Source of the DNA: Planococcus versutus
Lineage (GTDB): Bacteria > Bacillota > Bacilli > Bacillales_A > Planococcaceae
Length of the DNA stretch: 64,000 nt
Direction of reading: 5' to 3'
Assembly: GCF_001186155.3 (NCBI RefSeq)
Contig: NZ_CP016540.2
Location: 2,706,001 to 2,770,000 of the forward strand
Within the stretch, counting starts at the first letter, position 1, and the number at the start of each line of letters is the position of its first letter. The notes under the pieces are model-generated. The model did not search any database and was not told the origin of the DNA. It saw only the letters and a list, made by a program, of their open reading frames with translations. This document shows, piece after piece, positions 46,470 through 56,377 of this stretch. The position numbers and the translations under genes were made by a program.

Positions 46470-46912
46470 TTCTGTATTCTTTTTGCTTGTCGCTTAAAGA
46501 ACAATTGCATTAACACTTCAGCAAATACCAATCCCATTGCTACAGCACCTGAAATCATCATAGCTTCTGAAGCAAATGCGATGGCTTCTAAATAGTTATT
46601 TTCAACGATGTTGCGCATAGCATTGTATGCTTTACTTCCCGGAACCAATGGAATGATTCCAGCAACACTAAAAATAATCATGGGCATCCGAAATTTTTTA
46701 GCAAGTAAGTGCGCTACAAATGAGACGGCAAAAGCTCCAGCAAAAGAAGCTTGTACGGGATCGTCGAACGCCAAAAAGAATATGCGGTAAATTAGCCAGC
46801 CGCTCATGCCAACTAATCCGCAGCTAATTAATGTTCGCTGTGGTGCATTAAACATCACACCGAATGCGCCTGCTGCTAAAAAGCTAAGCAATGCTTCCAA
46901 AGGCCAGTTCAT
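46445..46912 (-). CDS. ThrE-type exporter, C-terminal half (YjjB-like)
   Basis: A 155-residue protein with four to five helices, similar to the ThrE_2 (DUF3815, YjjB) domain. It contains LVPGSKAYNAMRNIVENNYLE, a conserved cytoplasmic loop that recurs in the partner protein. It is translated 12 nt after the partner gene. Together the two reconstitute the full-length ThrE fold, which exports threonine, serine or, in the YjjPB pair, succinate. Confidence 0.8.
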   Translation of the reverse strand: MNWPLEALLSFLAAGAFGVMFNAPQRTLISCGLVGMSGWLIYRIFFLAFDDPVQASFAGAFAVSFVAHLLAKKFRMPMIIFSVAGIIPLVPGSKAYNAMRNIVENNYLEAIAFASEAMMISGAVAMGLVFAEVLMQLFFKRQAKRIQKKMGLTQD

Positions 46913-46924
46913 CGAAACTCCTCC

Positions 46925-47680
46925 TTAAAATGATAAAACCACTGCAATTCCTGCGCCAATTGCAAAAGCTGTTAAAAATGCCTCTGCCCCTTTAGACAAA
47001 CCAGACATAAAATGACCTGCCATTAAATCACGAACTGCATTGGTAATGAGCAACCCAGGAACAAGTGGCATAATTGAACCAATAATCAAGGTATCTAGAT
47101 CTGTTGAAAATCCTGTATATACAGTAATCGATGCCAGAATCCCAATAACAAAAGCCCCAATAAATTCAGCGAATATTTTTACTCGCGTTTCTAGTAGAAT
47201 GGTTTCCACAATGATAAATCCAGTACCTCCAAAAACAAAAGCGAACGGCAGATCGTGCCAAGTGCCTCCTAACAAAATAAAGAAACAGCCACTTGCTAAA
47301 GCAGCAGCTAAAATTTGTAGCCACATATTAAAGCGATAATTAGTTTGATCAATAATTAGCATTTCATCATAAGCTTGCTGTAATGTAAACTCTCCCGCTA
47401 CCAACCTGCGGGAAACGGAATTGATTAACGCCACTCGCTCAAGGTCAGTACTTCGATTGTTGATACGAACAAAGCGCGTAGCTAGCTCCTCGCTTGGAGA
47501 AAACATAATGCCTGATGGCGTCACGAAACAATGGGAGTTCACCATATTTTGTGACACAGCCATTCGGATCATCGTATCTTCAACGCGGTATGTCTCCGCT
47601 CCACTTTCCATCATAATTCTACCGGCCAGCAGAAAACAATCCAAGGCAAGTTCGCGTCTTGTTTCACCTATTTGCGTCAC
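46925..47680 (-). CDS. ThrE-type exporter, N-terminal half (YjjP-like)
   Basis: A 251-residue protein starting at GTG (47680) after GAGAGGAG. An N-terminal hydrophilic domain of about 120 residues (ALDCFLLAGRIMMESGAETYRVEDTM) is the ThrE/DUF1212 signature. Five helices follow, with the conserved PLVPGLLITNAVRDLMAG. This split pair occurs widely in Bacillota. The substrate cannot be told from sequence. It is the first gene of the pair. Confidence 0.8.
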   Translation of the reverse strand: MTQIGETRRELALDCFLLAGRIMMESGAETYRVEDTMIRMAVSQNMVNSHCFVTPSGIMFSPSEELATRFVRINNRSTDLERVALINSVSRRLVAGEFTLQQAYDEMLIIDQTNYRFNMWLQILAAALASGCFFILLGGTWHDLPFAFVFGGTGFIIVETILLETRVKIFAEFIGAFVIGILASITVYTGFSTDLDTLIIGSIMPLVPGLLITNAVRDLMAGHFMSGLSKGAEAFLTAFAIGAGIAVVLSF

Positions 47681-47737
47681 ATGTTTTTCTCCTCTCCCAG
47701 TCGATACCCTTCCCATCATATCGCAACTACGCAAAAA

Positions 47738-47771
47738 ACTAAACGTCTCAATAAATTGAGACGTTTAGTAG
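47738..47771 (-). terminator. Terminator after the zinc alcohol dehydrogenase gene
   Basis: A 15-bp stem ACTAAACGTCTCAAT/ATTGAGACGTTTAGT, with a T run on the minus strand. Confidence 0.85.
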
Positions 47772-47797
47772 ATCATGATTTATAGGTGTATTTTCAA

Positions 47798-48937
47798 CTA
47801 TGGCTTTAAAATGACTTTTGTACAATTGTCTTGGTGGTCATTAAAAATTTGATAAGCTTCACCAGCATTTTCCAAAGGCATAATGTGAGAAATAATTTCA
47901 CGTGGGTCAAATTCCCCGTTCTCAATTTTTTTATAAAGCATTGGCATCAAATGGACAACAGGTGCTTGCCCCATTTTCATCGTTACGTTGCGCTCAAAAA
48001 TATTGCCAAGTGGGAATTGATTGTAAGTCAATCCATAAACTCCAGTCAATTGAATAGTGCCGAATTTGCTGACAGCATCTTTAGCGATATTAATTGCGCT
48101 CAGTGTACCACCTTGAAGCATTAGTTTTTGCTGTGCAGCTTCTGCTGGAGATTTCTTACCGTCCATTCCCACACAGTCAATTACGACACGTGCTCCACCT
48201 TGTGTGATCTCATGAATTAAAGCACCTGTGTTGTCATGTTTACTAAAATCAACAATTTCCACATTGTTGATTTTCTTAGCAAGTTCCATTCTGTAGGGAA
48301 TTTCATCTACAGCTATTACGCGACTAGCGCCTTGCATCCAAGCAAACTTTTGTGTCATTAGTCCAATAGGTCCACACCCGAGAACGACAACAGTATCTCC
48401 TTTTTTAACTCCTGCATTTTCAACACTCCACCAAGCTGTTGGCAAGACATCTGATAAGAACAATAGCGATTCATCTTCTAGTTCAGAGGATTCCGGAATT
48501 ACAAGTGGCATAAAGTTTCCGTAAGGCACGCGCAAATACTCTGCTTGTCCGCCTGAATAATCACCATACCGCTCTGTCAAACCAAAGTATCCGCCTGTAT
48601 CGAAATGAGGATTGCCGTTGGAGTTATCACACTGACTTTCCATTTCGTTGCTACAATAAAAACACTTGCCGCAGCTGACGTTAAACGGAAGCACAATGCG
48701 ATCTCCTTTTTTTACTTTAGTTACATCTGATCCTACTTCTTCCACAATTCCCATCGGTTCGTGTCCAATGACCGTATCTTTTGTTGTAGGTAGAGCTCCT
48801 TGATAAATATGTAAATCTGTTCCACAAATAGCTGTAGCCGTTATTTTTACGATGATATCATCTTTTTTCTGCAGTTCAGGATCTTTTACGTTTTTTACTT
48901 TCATATCCTTTGTTCCTTGAAACGTGACTGCTTTCAT
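47798..48937 (-). CDS. Zinc-dependent alcohol dehydrogenase
   Basis: A 379-residue medium-chain dehydrogenase. The start at 48937 follows GGAGGG. Catalytic zinc ligands are Cys in CGTDLHI and His-Glu in GHEPMG. The structural zinc cluster is CGKCFYCSNEMESQC. The NAD-binding motif is VVLGCGPIGLM. This glutathione-independent formaldehyde-dehydrogenase-like subgroup is common in Bacillales, where substrates are not well defined. It is monocistronic, ended by a strong terminator. Confidence 0.85.
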   Translation of the reverse strand: MKAVTFQGTKDMKVKNVKDPELQKKDDIIVKITATAICGTDLHIYQGALPTTKDTVIGHEPMGIVEEVGSDVTKVKKGDRIVLPFNVSCGKCFYCSNEMESQCDNSNGNPHFDTGGYFGLTERYGDYSGGQAEYLRVPYGNFMPLVIPESSELEDESLLFLSDVLPTAWWSVENAGVKKGDTVVVLGCGPIGLMTQKFAWMQGASRVIAVDEIPYRMELAKKINNVEIVDFSKHDNTGALIHEITQGGARVVIDCVGMDGKKSPAEAAQQKLMLQGGTLSAINIAKDAVSKFGTIQLTGVYGLTYNQFPLGNIFERNVTMKMGQAPVVHLMPMLYKKIENGEFDPREIISHIMPLENAGEAYQIFNDHQDNCTKVILKP

Positions 48938-48999
48938 GACTATCCCTCCATCGCGTTCAGAATATTCTTCACTTTCCCTGTTTCTATAAATCAAAACAT

Positions 49000-49033
49000 A
49001 AAAAAGAAGCGAAAGATTCTTTCGCTTCTTTTC
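49000..49033 (-). terminator. Terminator after the beta-propeller gene
   Basis: The stem AAAAGAAGCGAAAGA pairs with TCTTTCGCTTCTTTT and is followed by a T run on the minus strand, overlapping the stop. Confidence 0.85.
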
Positions 49034-51173
49034 ATTCATGCAATTTTACAACATGAATGGGTTCAAAAGTTTCTAAGCTATAACTTTTGATTTCATTATT
49101 TGCCACGGTATATAACTCATCATCGATATAAACAATACGCTGGATAGCCGCATCCCATTCTCCATACTGATCTTCTGTTTCTTCTATCAAGCTTGCTGTT
49201 TGTGAAATCCCATCTGGCGTTATTGTGTAAATAAATGCTCCGTCTCCTTCAAAATCCATTTCACCACTTGTTTTCTCATCATATATACTTGCTGGAAAAC
49301 CAAACAAGTTTTTTTCCGAATGGGTAAACAATGCTTTGTGATCATATTGAAGAGCAGAATATGTTCCAGCGCCTCCGATAATTTCAGTGTCTTTTTCTTG
49401 AGGATTAGCAAAATCGCTGACATCAAACAATGAAATTTTCATGCCTCCTGTAACAACTATAGGTTCTTCGTTTTTTACAGGTACTAGTTTTGTATCGTAC
49501 CCAAAACCTATCAAGTGGTCTTTGTCTAGTGGATGTAAATAATTTGAGAAACCTGGAATTTTCAGTTCTCCTAATACTTTTGGAGAAGAAGGAACAGAAA
49601 CATCAATGACAAAAAGAGGATCTGTTTCTTTAAAAGTCACCATATATGCTTTATCGCCAATAAAACGCGCCGAGTAAATCTGCTCACCGTGAGCTAAATT
49701 TTCCACTGAGCCTACTTGTTTCATCTGTGCATCCAATATAAACAAATGATTTTTTGAAGGAGAATTCAAGTTCCATTCGCTGCCTTCTGTGGTCACTGCT
49801 CGAAAATGCCCTTCGTATTCATCCATGGAAAACTGATTGAGCAAAGACCCTGTTATTTCTGCAGATGCTAAAAAGTTAACTTTGGTACCTGCTAACTCGA
49901 ATTTAAAAACTTCTGTGTTCGCTTGCTGCGGAAGCCACACACCCACTTTCTTGCTGTCACGGGTATCAGCATCATTTAATGGAACAAAAGCAGAAGCTGT
50001 TAAGTACAAATGGTCTTCGTTCATATAAAGCTGCTCACTGCCACCTAAAAATCCTTCTGTAGAAATTGTATTGGTTTCAGGCATCGTCAAATCCATAGCT
50101 GTAATTACACTATAACTTCCTTCTAATGTTCCAGGCAAAATCGCGATACGGTCATAAGGCAAAGGCTGAAGTATACTTTCTTGTTTTGAATCGTATTGAT
50201 GTGGGCGCAGTTCTGGCTGGTGTTGTTGTTCTTCTAAAGTCCAGTATTTCGGATAGACATTTGTCACAAAATACAAGACATTATTCGTTACTCGCGCGCC
50301 ACTCAACTCTCCTTCTGTTCCAAATTCTCGGATTTGTTTGGGAGACTCTGGATTGCTAACATCGTATACGTAAACTGAAGTAAGTCCTATTTGACCCACG
50401 TTTTTCGGAAGCGCAGAGTAGCTACTCCCCATAACAACGAGTGTATCTCCTGTTAAGAAAAGTTGCTGTGGATATGCATATTCCGGAAAATTTAATTTTG
50501 CTGATACCGTCATCTCACTTGGATTTTGCACATTAGAAATCATGACAACTGATTCGCTAATTGAATAAATATACGATCCATCTGTTTTCACGATGTCTGC
50601 TTCATCTACACCTTCTACTTGCGTATTTGTAGTAGAATAATCATTTTCTGAACTTGCACCTTCATCTCCGCCAGCTGCAGCATCTGAAGTTGTTGCTGCG
50701 TCTTTACTACTTTCTGCAACAGTACCTCCATATTGCTCATTGATTTGATTTATCTTTAGCAAATACTTAAAGTAATCTGTTAACTGTTCTTCGCCAGATA
50801 CTTTTTTTAACTGTTTATAAACAACAAATGAAATTTTTGTTTCCACCAAATTTTTAATAAATCTGTTTTTCAAAGCCTCTTTTTTTATGTGCAAGTGATA
50901 TTCACCTGTTGGAATTTCTGTGATTTCCAAGGTCTTGCCGTTGTCTTGAATATGCATCTTGACCTCCACAGGTCTATTCTTTTGATCCGTAATGTAAATG
51001 TCACCTTTTTCTACAGCTTTTTGCCGGAGAGACGAAGAGAAACTAGCTTTCCATCCTTGCTCTACTAAAGCGATAGGAGAGGCAGTGATGGACACTTTGT
51101 TATTGAGTACAAAAAACGTTAATCCCATAGCGATTACGATAACGATTGCACTTATCCAATACTTGCTCTTCAT
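49032..51173 (-). CDS. Secreted beta-propeller domain protein
   Basis: A 713-residue protein with an N-terminal signal anchor (residues 6-27), an extracytoplasmic region with Ig-like character (about 30-110), and a large C-terminal beta-propeller (about 185-700). The block NTQVEGVDEADIVKTDGSYIYSIS is the hallmark of the Beta_propel family (PF09826), distantly related to WD40. Its function is not known; it probably acts at the cell surface. It is monocistronic. Confidence 0.85.
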   Translation of the reverse strand: MKSKYWISAIVIVIAMGLTFFVLNNKVSITASPIALVEQGWKASFSSSLRQKAVEKGDIYITDQKNRPVEVKMHIQDNGKTLEITEIPTGEYHLHIKKEALKNRFIKNLVETKISFVVYKQLKKVSGEEQLTDYFKYLLKINQINEQYGGTVAESSKDAATTSDAAAGGDEGASSENDYSTTNTQVEGVDEADIVKTDGSYIYSISESVVMISNVQNPSEMTVSAKLNFPEYAYPQQLFLTGDTLVVMGSSYSALPKNVGQIGLTSVYVYDVSNPESPKQIREFGTEGELSGARVTNNVLYFVTNVYPKYWTLEEQQHQPELRPHQYDSKQESILQPLPYDRIAILPGTLEGSYSVITAMDLTMPETNTISTEGFLGGSEQLYMNEDHLYLTASAFVPLNDADTRDSKKVGVWLPQQANTEVFKFELAGTKVNFLASAEITGSLLNQFSMDEYEGHFRAVTTEGSEWNLNSPSKNHLFILDAQMKQVGSVENLAHGEQIYSARFIGDKAYMVTFKETDPLFVIDVSVPSSPKVLGELKIPGFSNYLHPLDKDHLIGFGYDTKLVPVKNEEPIVVTGGMKISLFDVSDFANPQEKDTEIIGGAGTYSALQYDHKALFTHSEKNLFGFPASIYDEKTSGEMDFEGDGAFIYTITPDGISQTASLIEETEDQYGEWDAAIQRIVYIDDELYTVANNEIKSYSLETFEPIHVVKLHE

Positions 51174-51238
51174 GACTTCACGTCCTTTCTGATAGTCCTT
51201 TTACTAGTAGACAGTTAATTATCAGAAAAGTTACACAA

Positions 51239-52420
51239 TTAATTCGAATTAGTTAACGCTTCATGAAATGTTGCTGAGAATGTTGCTATAGAACAAGTCA
51301 TCTTGCCGCCACCTTGTGCAAGTTTACTATTTCCGCCACCTTTTCCTTCCGTTAAAGTCAAAAGTTGATTTAGCACATTTCTCATATCTCCCTCTACTTG
51401 TTCTCCTTTTGCACAAACAAAACGAATCTCGTCTTTTGAAGTACTCATCAATAACATTGTGACTGAAGGGTGATGACTTGTAACGAGACGAGCTAACTGC
51501 TGAAGTTCTTTAATGGGTCGATCTTCGAACATTTTTTCAACCACGTTGTTGATGGGCAAAATTGCTTGTGCTTCTAAACTGATTGTATGATCTTGAAGAT
51601 TTTTAATTGTTTTGTTTGCTTCTGTCTTATCATTCAATAACACCTGCGCTGCTTGAGTTAACTCGGTAATTGGCGCATTTAATTGAACCACTAATTCATT
51701 GGTTGTTTCAAGTAAGAAGGTAAAGTAGTTTAATGCCCGGTTGCCACACAAAAAATAAATCCTCAAACCGCCTTTGTTTTTTTCAGTAGAGATTATTTTA
51801 AGTAGTCCAATTTCTGCTGTGCTTTTCGGGTGTGTACCACCACATGGATTCAAATCAACCTCATCGATTTTAACTAAACGAATATCACCTTCTACTGCTG
51901 GTGGCTTTCTCAGCTTTAACGTTTTAGCTGTTTCCGTATCCACATAGCTTGTTGAAATCTTTAAACCTTCAGCGATTCGAGCATTGGCTTTCTTCTCAAT
52001 TTCTTGAAGCTGCAAAAGAGTAACTGTGTCTAAATCCAAATCAATCGATACCCGCTCTTTGCCTAAATGAAAACTTTGTGTTTTTAAGCCAAGCAAATCT
52101 TCTAATAAGGCACTCAATAAATGCTGACCTGCATGTTGTTGCATATGATCATATCTTCGATGCCAATCTAATTGCGCAGAAAAGCTTTCAGTCGGTAGTT
52201 TGCTATCCGTATAATGCCGAATTTCACCATCCACCGTTTGCACATCGATTACTTTCGCCGGTCCTATTTTCCCTGCATCGGCAGGTTGCCCGCCTCCTTC
52301 AGGATAAAAAAAGCTTTGATCTAAAATGACGTAATAACCCGTTCCGTCTTTTCCGCTCTGGATAACGTGCACATTAGCTGAAGAAATTTCAGCATCTTGA
52401 TAGTATAATTTGGTTGTCAT
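51239..52420 (-). CDS. alaX: Alanyl-tRNA editing protein AlaX with DHHA1 domain
   Basis: A 393-residue free-standing editing enzyme. The N-terminal tRNA_SAD-type domain carries zinc ligands HAGQH (96-100) and CGGTH (193-197), as in the AlaRS editing domain. The C-terminal part (about 270-390) is a DHHA1 domain ending in GGGNSKLAQGGGK. It should hydrolyse Ser- or Gly-tRNA-Ala. AGAAGGA precedes the ATG. It diverges from the lipid kinase gene. Confidence 0.85.
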   Translation of the reverse strand: MTTKLYYQDAEISSANVHVIQSGKDGTGYYVILDQSFFYPEGGGQPADAGKIGPAKVIDVQTVDGEIRHYTDSKLPTESFSAQLDWHRRYDHMQQHAGQHLLSALLEDLLGLKTQSFHLGKERVSIDLDLDTVTLLQLQEIEKKANARIAEGLKISTSYVDTETAKTLKLRKPPAVEGDIRLVKIDEVDLNPCGGTHPKSTAEIGLLKIISTEKNKGGLRIYFLCGNRALNYFTFLLETTNELVVQLNAPITELTQAAQVLLNDKTEANKTIKNLQDHTISLEAQAILPINNVVEKMFEDRPIKELQQLARLVTSHHPSVTMLLMSTSKDEIRFVCAKGEQVEGDMRNVLNQLLTLTEGKGGGNSKLAQGGGKMTCSIATFSATFHEALTNSN

Positions 52421-52527
52421 GTTGATCCTTCTTTCTTTAGTGAATAAAATCTCTTTTGTTCTATTGTTTATAGAGAATGATTACGTGGAATTATACATAT
52501 AAATAGATTTACAGGGGGACCGATGAT

Positions 52528-53439
52528 ATGCCTAAGTTTAATCGCTCGGTATTATTGTATAACGGTAATGCAGGAGCGTCTACGGTGGACGCTGTTTTAG
52601 GACTAGCCGTACCACATCTCGCGCAAGCATCTAAATCGCTCGAAATTATTCAAACCGATTCACCTGAAGAATTTGAAGCTGCTTGTCAAAATGCTGCGAC
52701 ACACGCAGACATTTTGTTTATTGCTGGAGGTGATGGAACTGTCCATTTGGCGGTCCGTGCGTTATCAACCATTTCCAATCCCGCTCCAATAGCTATATTG
52801 CCGAGCGGGACGGCCAATGATTTTGCCCGCACGTTGAATATTCCACTAGAGTTGAATTTAGCTGCACTAGAACTGATTGAAGGCGAAATCAAAGAAATTG
52901 ATACTGGAAAAATTAACGGAGGGTCGTTTCTGAATTTCGCAGGCATTGGATTAATTGCCGATGCTTCATCTAATATCGACCCGCTCTTAAAAGAACGTTA
53001 CGGCAAAATCAGCTACTTTATGAGTGCTTTACAATCATTGAGACAAGCTACACCATTTTCAGTTCAGTTGAAAATTGATGAAATTAGCTATGTTGAAGAA
53101 GCTGTGTTGGTGCTGGTTATGAATGGGAAATCAATTGGAACACACACTTTTCCACTAGCTACAATTGACCCAGCAGATGGTTTGCTCGATTTGTTTATTA
53201 TTCAAACTTCTTCTTTAGCTGCGATTCGTGAATGGTTTTCATTATCACAACCTGAAATTGCTACAGAAGAATTAGAACATGTCACTCATTATCAAGGTAA
53301 GTCTATATCTATTCGTACATCCGAACCGCTAGATGTCGATACTGATGGCGAGATTTATTTGAAAACACCACTTGAAATTGAAGTGCAACCGCATAGTTTG
53401 AAAATGCTTGTCCCTAAAAAAAAGGAATCGTTTTTTTAA
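52528..53439 (+). CDS. Diacylglycerol kinase-like lipid kinase (YegS/DgkB family)
   Basis: A 303-residue kinase of the DAGK catalytic family. The nucleotide-binding glycine motif is GGDGTVHL (near residue 67) and the conserved PSGTANDFART follows (near 91). The C-terminal half holds a beta-sandwich, with DGEIYLKTP near the end. Such enzymes phosphorylate diacylglycerol or related lipids. It could be DgkB or a paralogue; the symbol is left blank. CAGGGGG precedes the ATG. Confidence 0.8.
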   Translation: MPKFNRSVLLYNGNAGASTVDAVLGLAVPHLAQASKSLEIIQTDSPEEFEAACQNAATHADILFIAGGDGTVHLAVRALSTISNPAPIAILPSGTANDFARTLNIPLELNLAALELIEGEIKEIDTGKINGGSFLNFAGIGLIADASSNIDPLLKERYGKISYFMSALQSLRQATPFSVQLKIDEISYVEEAVLVLVMNGKSIGTHTFPLATIDPADGLLDLFIIQTSSLAAIREWFSLSQPEIATEELEHVTHYQGKSISIRTSEPLDVDTDGEIYLKTPLEIEVQPHSLKMLVPKKKESFF

Positions 53440-53482
53440 AAACAACAAAGGCAACTCTAAAAAGAGTTGCCTTTGTTGTTTA
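53440..53482. terminator. Bidirectional terminator
   Basis: A perfect 18-bp inverted repeat (AACAACAAAGGCAACTCT and complement) with an AAAA loop separates the convergent lipid kinase and lysine dehydrogenase genes. Confidence 0.9.
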
Positions 53483-54646
53483 GTTTTGAAGCGTTGAACG
53501 ACGAACGGATTCTTTAATTTCGACACCGCGCTTTGCCATTTCCGCTATATACTCTTTTCCTGGAACAATCATTTCAGGAGGATAGGCGCCTCTTTTATCA
53601 ATAATTCCTTTGCCAATCATTTGCGCTACTACAGAGATGGTATAAGCAGTTGCGCGAGCCATTGCCGTAACCCCGGTTTCTTGGTCTTTTACCGTGACCA
53701 TATTGTATTCGTACGTAATCTCTTCGTCGTCTTTGACACCCGACACTATTACACGCAAAACAACAGCATCTTGTTTTTCTCCAAGCTCTGTTATCGGCTC
53801 AAGCACAGCTTTTAAAACTGAACGAAGATTTACTTCTCGATTGTCTATTGTAACCGTTTTGGTTCGATCGGTAAGACCTAAATCAACAAGCAACTTAACT
53901 TTGGCTGCATGTCCTTTGTAACGTAAAGTTTTATACTCCAATGAATTAATGTCGCTAAACGTTTCTGTTAATGTCGATGTACCGCCAGATGTATGAAAAG
54001 CTTCTAGTTCTCCAAAGTCTTCAAATTGAACATACTCAATTTCAGATAAAGATTCGACTTCTACTAGCTTTCCATCACGAAGAACGTGTGATTTATCTGT
54101 ATAATGATCAAACACACCTTCTAATGAAAAAACGTGATTGTATTCTAAAGGCGGTTCTGGATGAACGGGAATACCGCCCACAAACAAGCGAATATCAGAT
54201 ACTTGATTTAGCTTGCTCGCGCCATAACCGGTCAGGATATTAATCATTCCTGGCGCTACACCCAAATCCGGAATGAGCGTAACACCTTTTTTTTGTGCTT
54301 TTTCATGCATCTTGAGTACGGCATCTGTTGCACCACCAATATGACCACCTAAATCAACAGAATGAACGCCACATTGGAGTGCCGTCGCTGCAACTTTTTC
54401 ATTGAACGTATAAAATAACGCGTTGATGACGATGTCTCCTTTTGAGATTGCAGCAGCTAAGTTTTCGTCATTGCTAGCATCTACTTGTATCACTTCCAGC
54501 TTATCGCTCCCAAGCTTTTCCTTGAATATATTCGCTTGATCTATGTTACGATCTGCTAAGTAAACCTTTTCTACAGCATCACCAGCAATTAAATCTCTAG
54601 CTGCTTGTTTTCCCATTAACCCTGCACCTAGTACAACGATTTTCAT
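53480..54646 (-). CDS. lysDH: L-lysine 6-dehydrogenase, saccharopine dehydrogenase family
   Basis: A 388-residue NAD-dependent enzyme. [16 protein letters not shown] is the Rossmann motif. [44 protein letters not shown] and [13 protein letters not shown] closely follow the lysine 6-dehydrogenase of Geobacillus as I recall it. The enzyme deaminates lysine to allysine, which cyclises to piperideine-6-carboxylate. It lies 18 nt after an aldehyde dehydrogenase gene, the expected next step. Saccharopine dehydrogenase itself would require a co-substrate-producing gene that is absent. Confidence 0.8.
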   Translation of the reverse strand: MKIVVLGAGLMGKQAARDLIAGDAVEKVYLADRNIDQANIFKEKLGSDKLEVIQVDASNDENLAAAISKGDIVINALFYTFNEKVAATALQCGVHSVDLGGHIGGATDAVLKMHEKAQKKGVTLIPDLGVAPGMINILTGYGASKLNQVSDIRLFVGGIPVHPEPPLEYNHVFSLEGVFDHYTDKSHVLRDGKLVEVESLSEIEYVQFEDFGELEAFHTSGGTSTLTETFSDINSLEYKTLRYKGHAAKVKLLVDLGLTDRTKTVTIDNREVNLRSVLKAVLEPITELGEKQDAVVLRVIVSGVKDDEEITYEYNMVTVKDQETGVTAMARATAYTISVVAQMIGKGIIDKRGAYPPEMIVPGKEYIAEMAKRGVEIKESVRRSTLQN

Positions 54647-54664
54647 CTTCTCATCCCCTTTCCG

Positions 54665-56146
54665 TTAAGCCTCGTTATCTATTTGCGCGCGCTGTAATTT
54701 TCCACTGTAATCAACATAAACGCTCTTCCATTCCGTGAACACATCTAATGCAGCAACTCCTGAATCGCGATGACCATTTCCAGTGCCTTTTGTTCCACCA
54801 AATGGCAAATGAATTTCTGCACCCGTTGTTCCAGCATTGATGTAGACGATACCCGTATCTAAATCACGCTGTGCTTTAAATGCACGGTTGACATCTGCTG
54901 TATAAATAGAGCTAGATAAGCCGTAAATCACACCATTGTTTACATCAATTGCTTCTTCAAAGCTAGACACTTCAATGATAGATACAACAGGACCAAAAAT
55001 TTCTTCTTGAGCAATTCGCATATCAGGTGTTACATCAGTAAACATTGTCGGAGCGTAATAGTTCCCTTTATCGTAAATGCCCCCTGTTAAAATTTCACCA
55101 CCCACAAGAAGTGTTGCACCTTCTTGTTGGCCAATGTTAGTGTACGAATGAATTTTTTCAATCGCTTTCTTATTAATAACAGGACCGACTTTTACGGTTT
55201 CGTCAGTGCCATCTCCTATAGTCAGTGTCTTTATTTTTTTCAATAATCGTTTTTGAAGTTCCTCTTTAACATCCTTATGCACAATGACTCGACTACAAGC
55301 GGTACATCTTTGACCTGCTGTTCCGAATGCACTCCAGAGAATGCCTTCTACTGCCAAATCTAAATCTGCGTCTTCCATAACAATAACGGCATTTTTACCG
55401 CCCATTTCAAGTGATACTTTTTTCAAATTCCGGCCTCCCGCTTCCGCTACTTGTCGACCGGTCTCTGTAGATCCTGTAAATGAAATTACTCGCACACCCT
55501 CATGTTCAATAAGTGCTGTTCCTACTACTGAACCTGCTCCAAAGACAATATTAGCAACACCTTCTGGCAGGCCGACTTCTTCAAATATTTTAGCCATTTC
55601 ATAAGCCATCATTGGAGTTTCTGTGGCAGGTTTCCAAATAAAGGTATTGCCTCCAACGATTGCCGGAAACGATTTCCACGTAGCAATCGCTACCGGAAAG
55701 TTCCAAGGAGTGATTAGTCCTACTACGCCAATTGGTGAACGTATGCTCATCGCAAACTTATCTGCCAATTCTGACGGTGTAGTTTCGCCAAACATTCGTC
55801 TTCCTTCACCAGCCATATAATAAGCCATATCAATTCCTTCTTGAACTTCGCCACGACCTTCTTCGATAACTTTCCCCATTTCTTTCGTCAGCACTTGAGC
55901 CAATTGTTCTTTTCGTTCTTTCATCAAGCGACCAATTTCATACAAGTAATCTGCACGTTTCGGTGCTGGTACTTTCGCCCATTTTTTTTGTGCGATTAAT
56001 GCTGCTTTTACAGCCACATCAACATCCTGCGCTGTAGACATTTGAACTTGCGCTAATTCTTCTCCATTTGCCGGGTTCAAAACTGACCTAAATTCAGCCT
56101 GTTCTGCTTGCTGCCAGTTGCCATTCACGAAATTAGTTAATTTCAT
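54665..56146 (-). CDS. Aldehyde dehydrogenase, probable 2-aminoadipate semialdehyde type
   Basis: A 493-residue NAD(P)-dependent aldehyde dehydrogenase. The catalytic Cys lies in GTAGQRCTACSRV, the general base Glu in SLEMGGKNAV, and the cofactor loop in FTGSTETGRQVAEAGGR. The start at 56146 follows AAAGGGG by 8 nt. The pairing with lysine 6-dehydrogenase suggests oxidation of 2-aminoadipate-6-semialdehyde to 2-aminoadipate; the family also includes GabD-like and generic enzymes. A cre site 30-43 nt upstream suggests CcpA control. Confidence 0.8.
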   Translation of the reverse strand: MKLTNFVNGNWQQAEQAEFRSVLNPANGEELAQVQMSTAQDVDVAVKAALIAQKKWAKVPAPKRADYLYEIGRLMKERKEQLAQVLTKEMGKVIEEGRGEVQEGIDMAYYMAGEGRRMFGETTPSELADKFAMSIRSPIGVVGLITPWNFPVAIATWKSFPAIVGGNTFIWKPATETPMMAYEMAKIFEEVGLPEGVANIVFGAGSVVGTALIEHEGVRVISFTGSTETGRQVAEAGGRNLKKVSLEMGGKNAVIVMEDADLDLAVEGILWSAFGTAGQRCTACSRVIVHKDVKEELQKRLLKKIKTLTIGDGTDETVKVGPVINKKAIEKIHSYTNIGQQEGATLLVGGEILTGGIYDKGNYYAPTMFTDVTPDMRIAQEEIFGPVVSIIEVSSFEEAIDVNNGVIYGLSSSIYTADVNRAFKAQRDLDTGIVYINAGTTGAEIHLPFGGTKGTGNGHRDSGVAALDVFTEWKSVYVDYSGKLQRAQIDNEA

Positions 56147-56175
56147 CGTCATTACCCCTTTCACATAAGTGCTTT

Positions 56176-56189
56176 TGAGAACGCTTTCA
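56176..56189 (-). promoter_or_regulatory. Perfect cre site upstream of the lysine-degradation operon
   Basis: The minus-strand reading TGAAAGCGTTCTCA matches every fixed position of the Bacillus catabolite-responsive element TGNAANCGNTNNCA. It lies 30-43 nt upstream of the aldehyde dehydrogenase start, a position typical of repression by CcpA. Confidence 0.7.
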
Positions 56190-56327
56190 CTTTCATTATT
56201 TCACAGTTTTCTAGTAAATAGTAGGAGATATCTGAAATTTCTGTACTTAATTTTTTTTTAGTTTTTCCCAAAAAATTTTTTAGTCACAATCCATAAAAAA
56301 ATATTTTCATAATTTCTTATTAAACTA

Positions 56328-56358
56328 TTGACACTAACGGTGCGTTATAGTGTATTTT
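56328..56358 (+). promoter_or_regulatory. MerR-type promoter with 19-bp spacer and dyad
   Basis: TTGACA (56328-56333) and TATTTT (56353-56358) are separated by 19 bp. The dyad ACACTAACG-GTG-CGTTATAGTGT (56331-56353) lies within the spacer. Long spacers with a central dyad are the hallmark of MerR-activated promoters, so the regulator gene just downstream probably controls itself. Confidence 0.7.
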
Positions 56359-56377
56359 AAAGAGAGAGGTGATTCGA

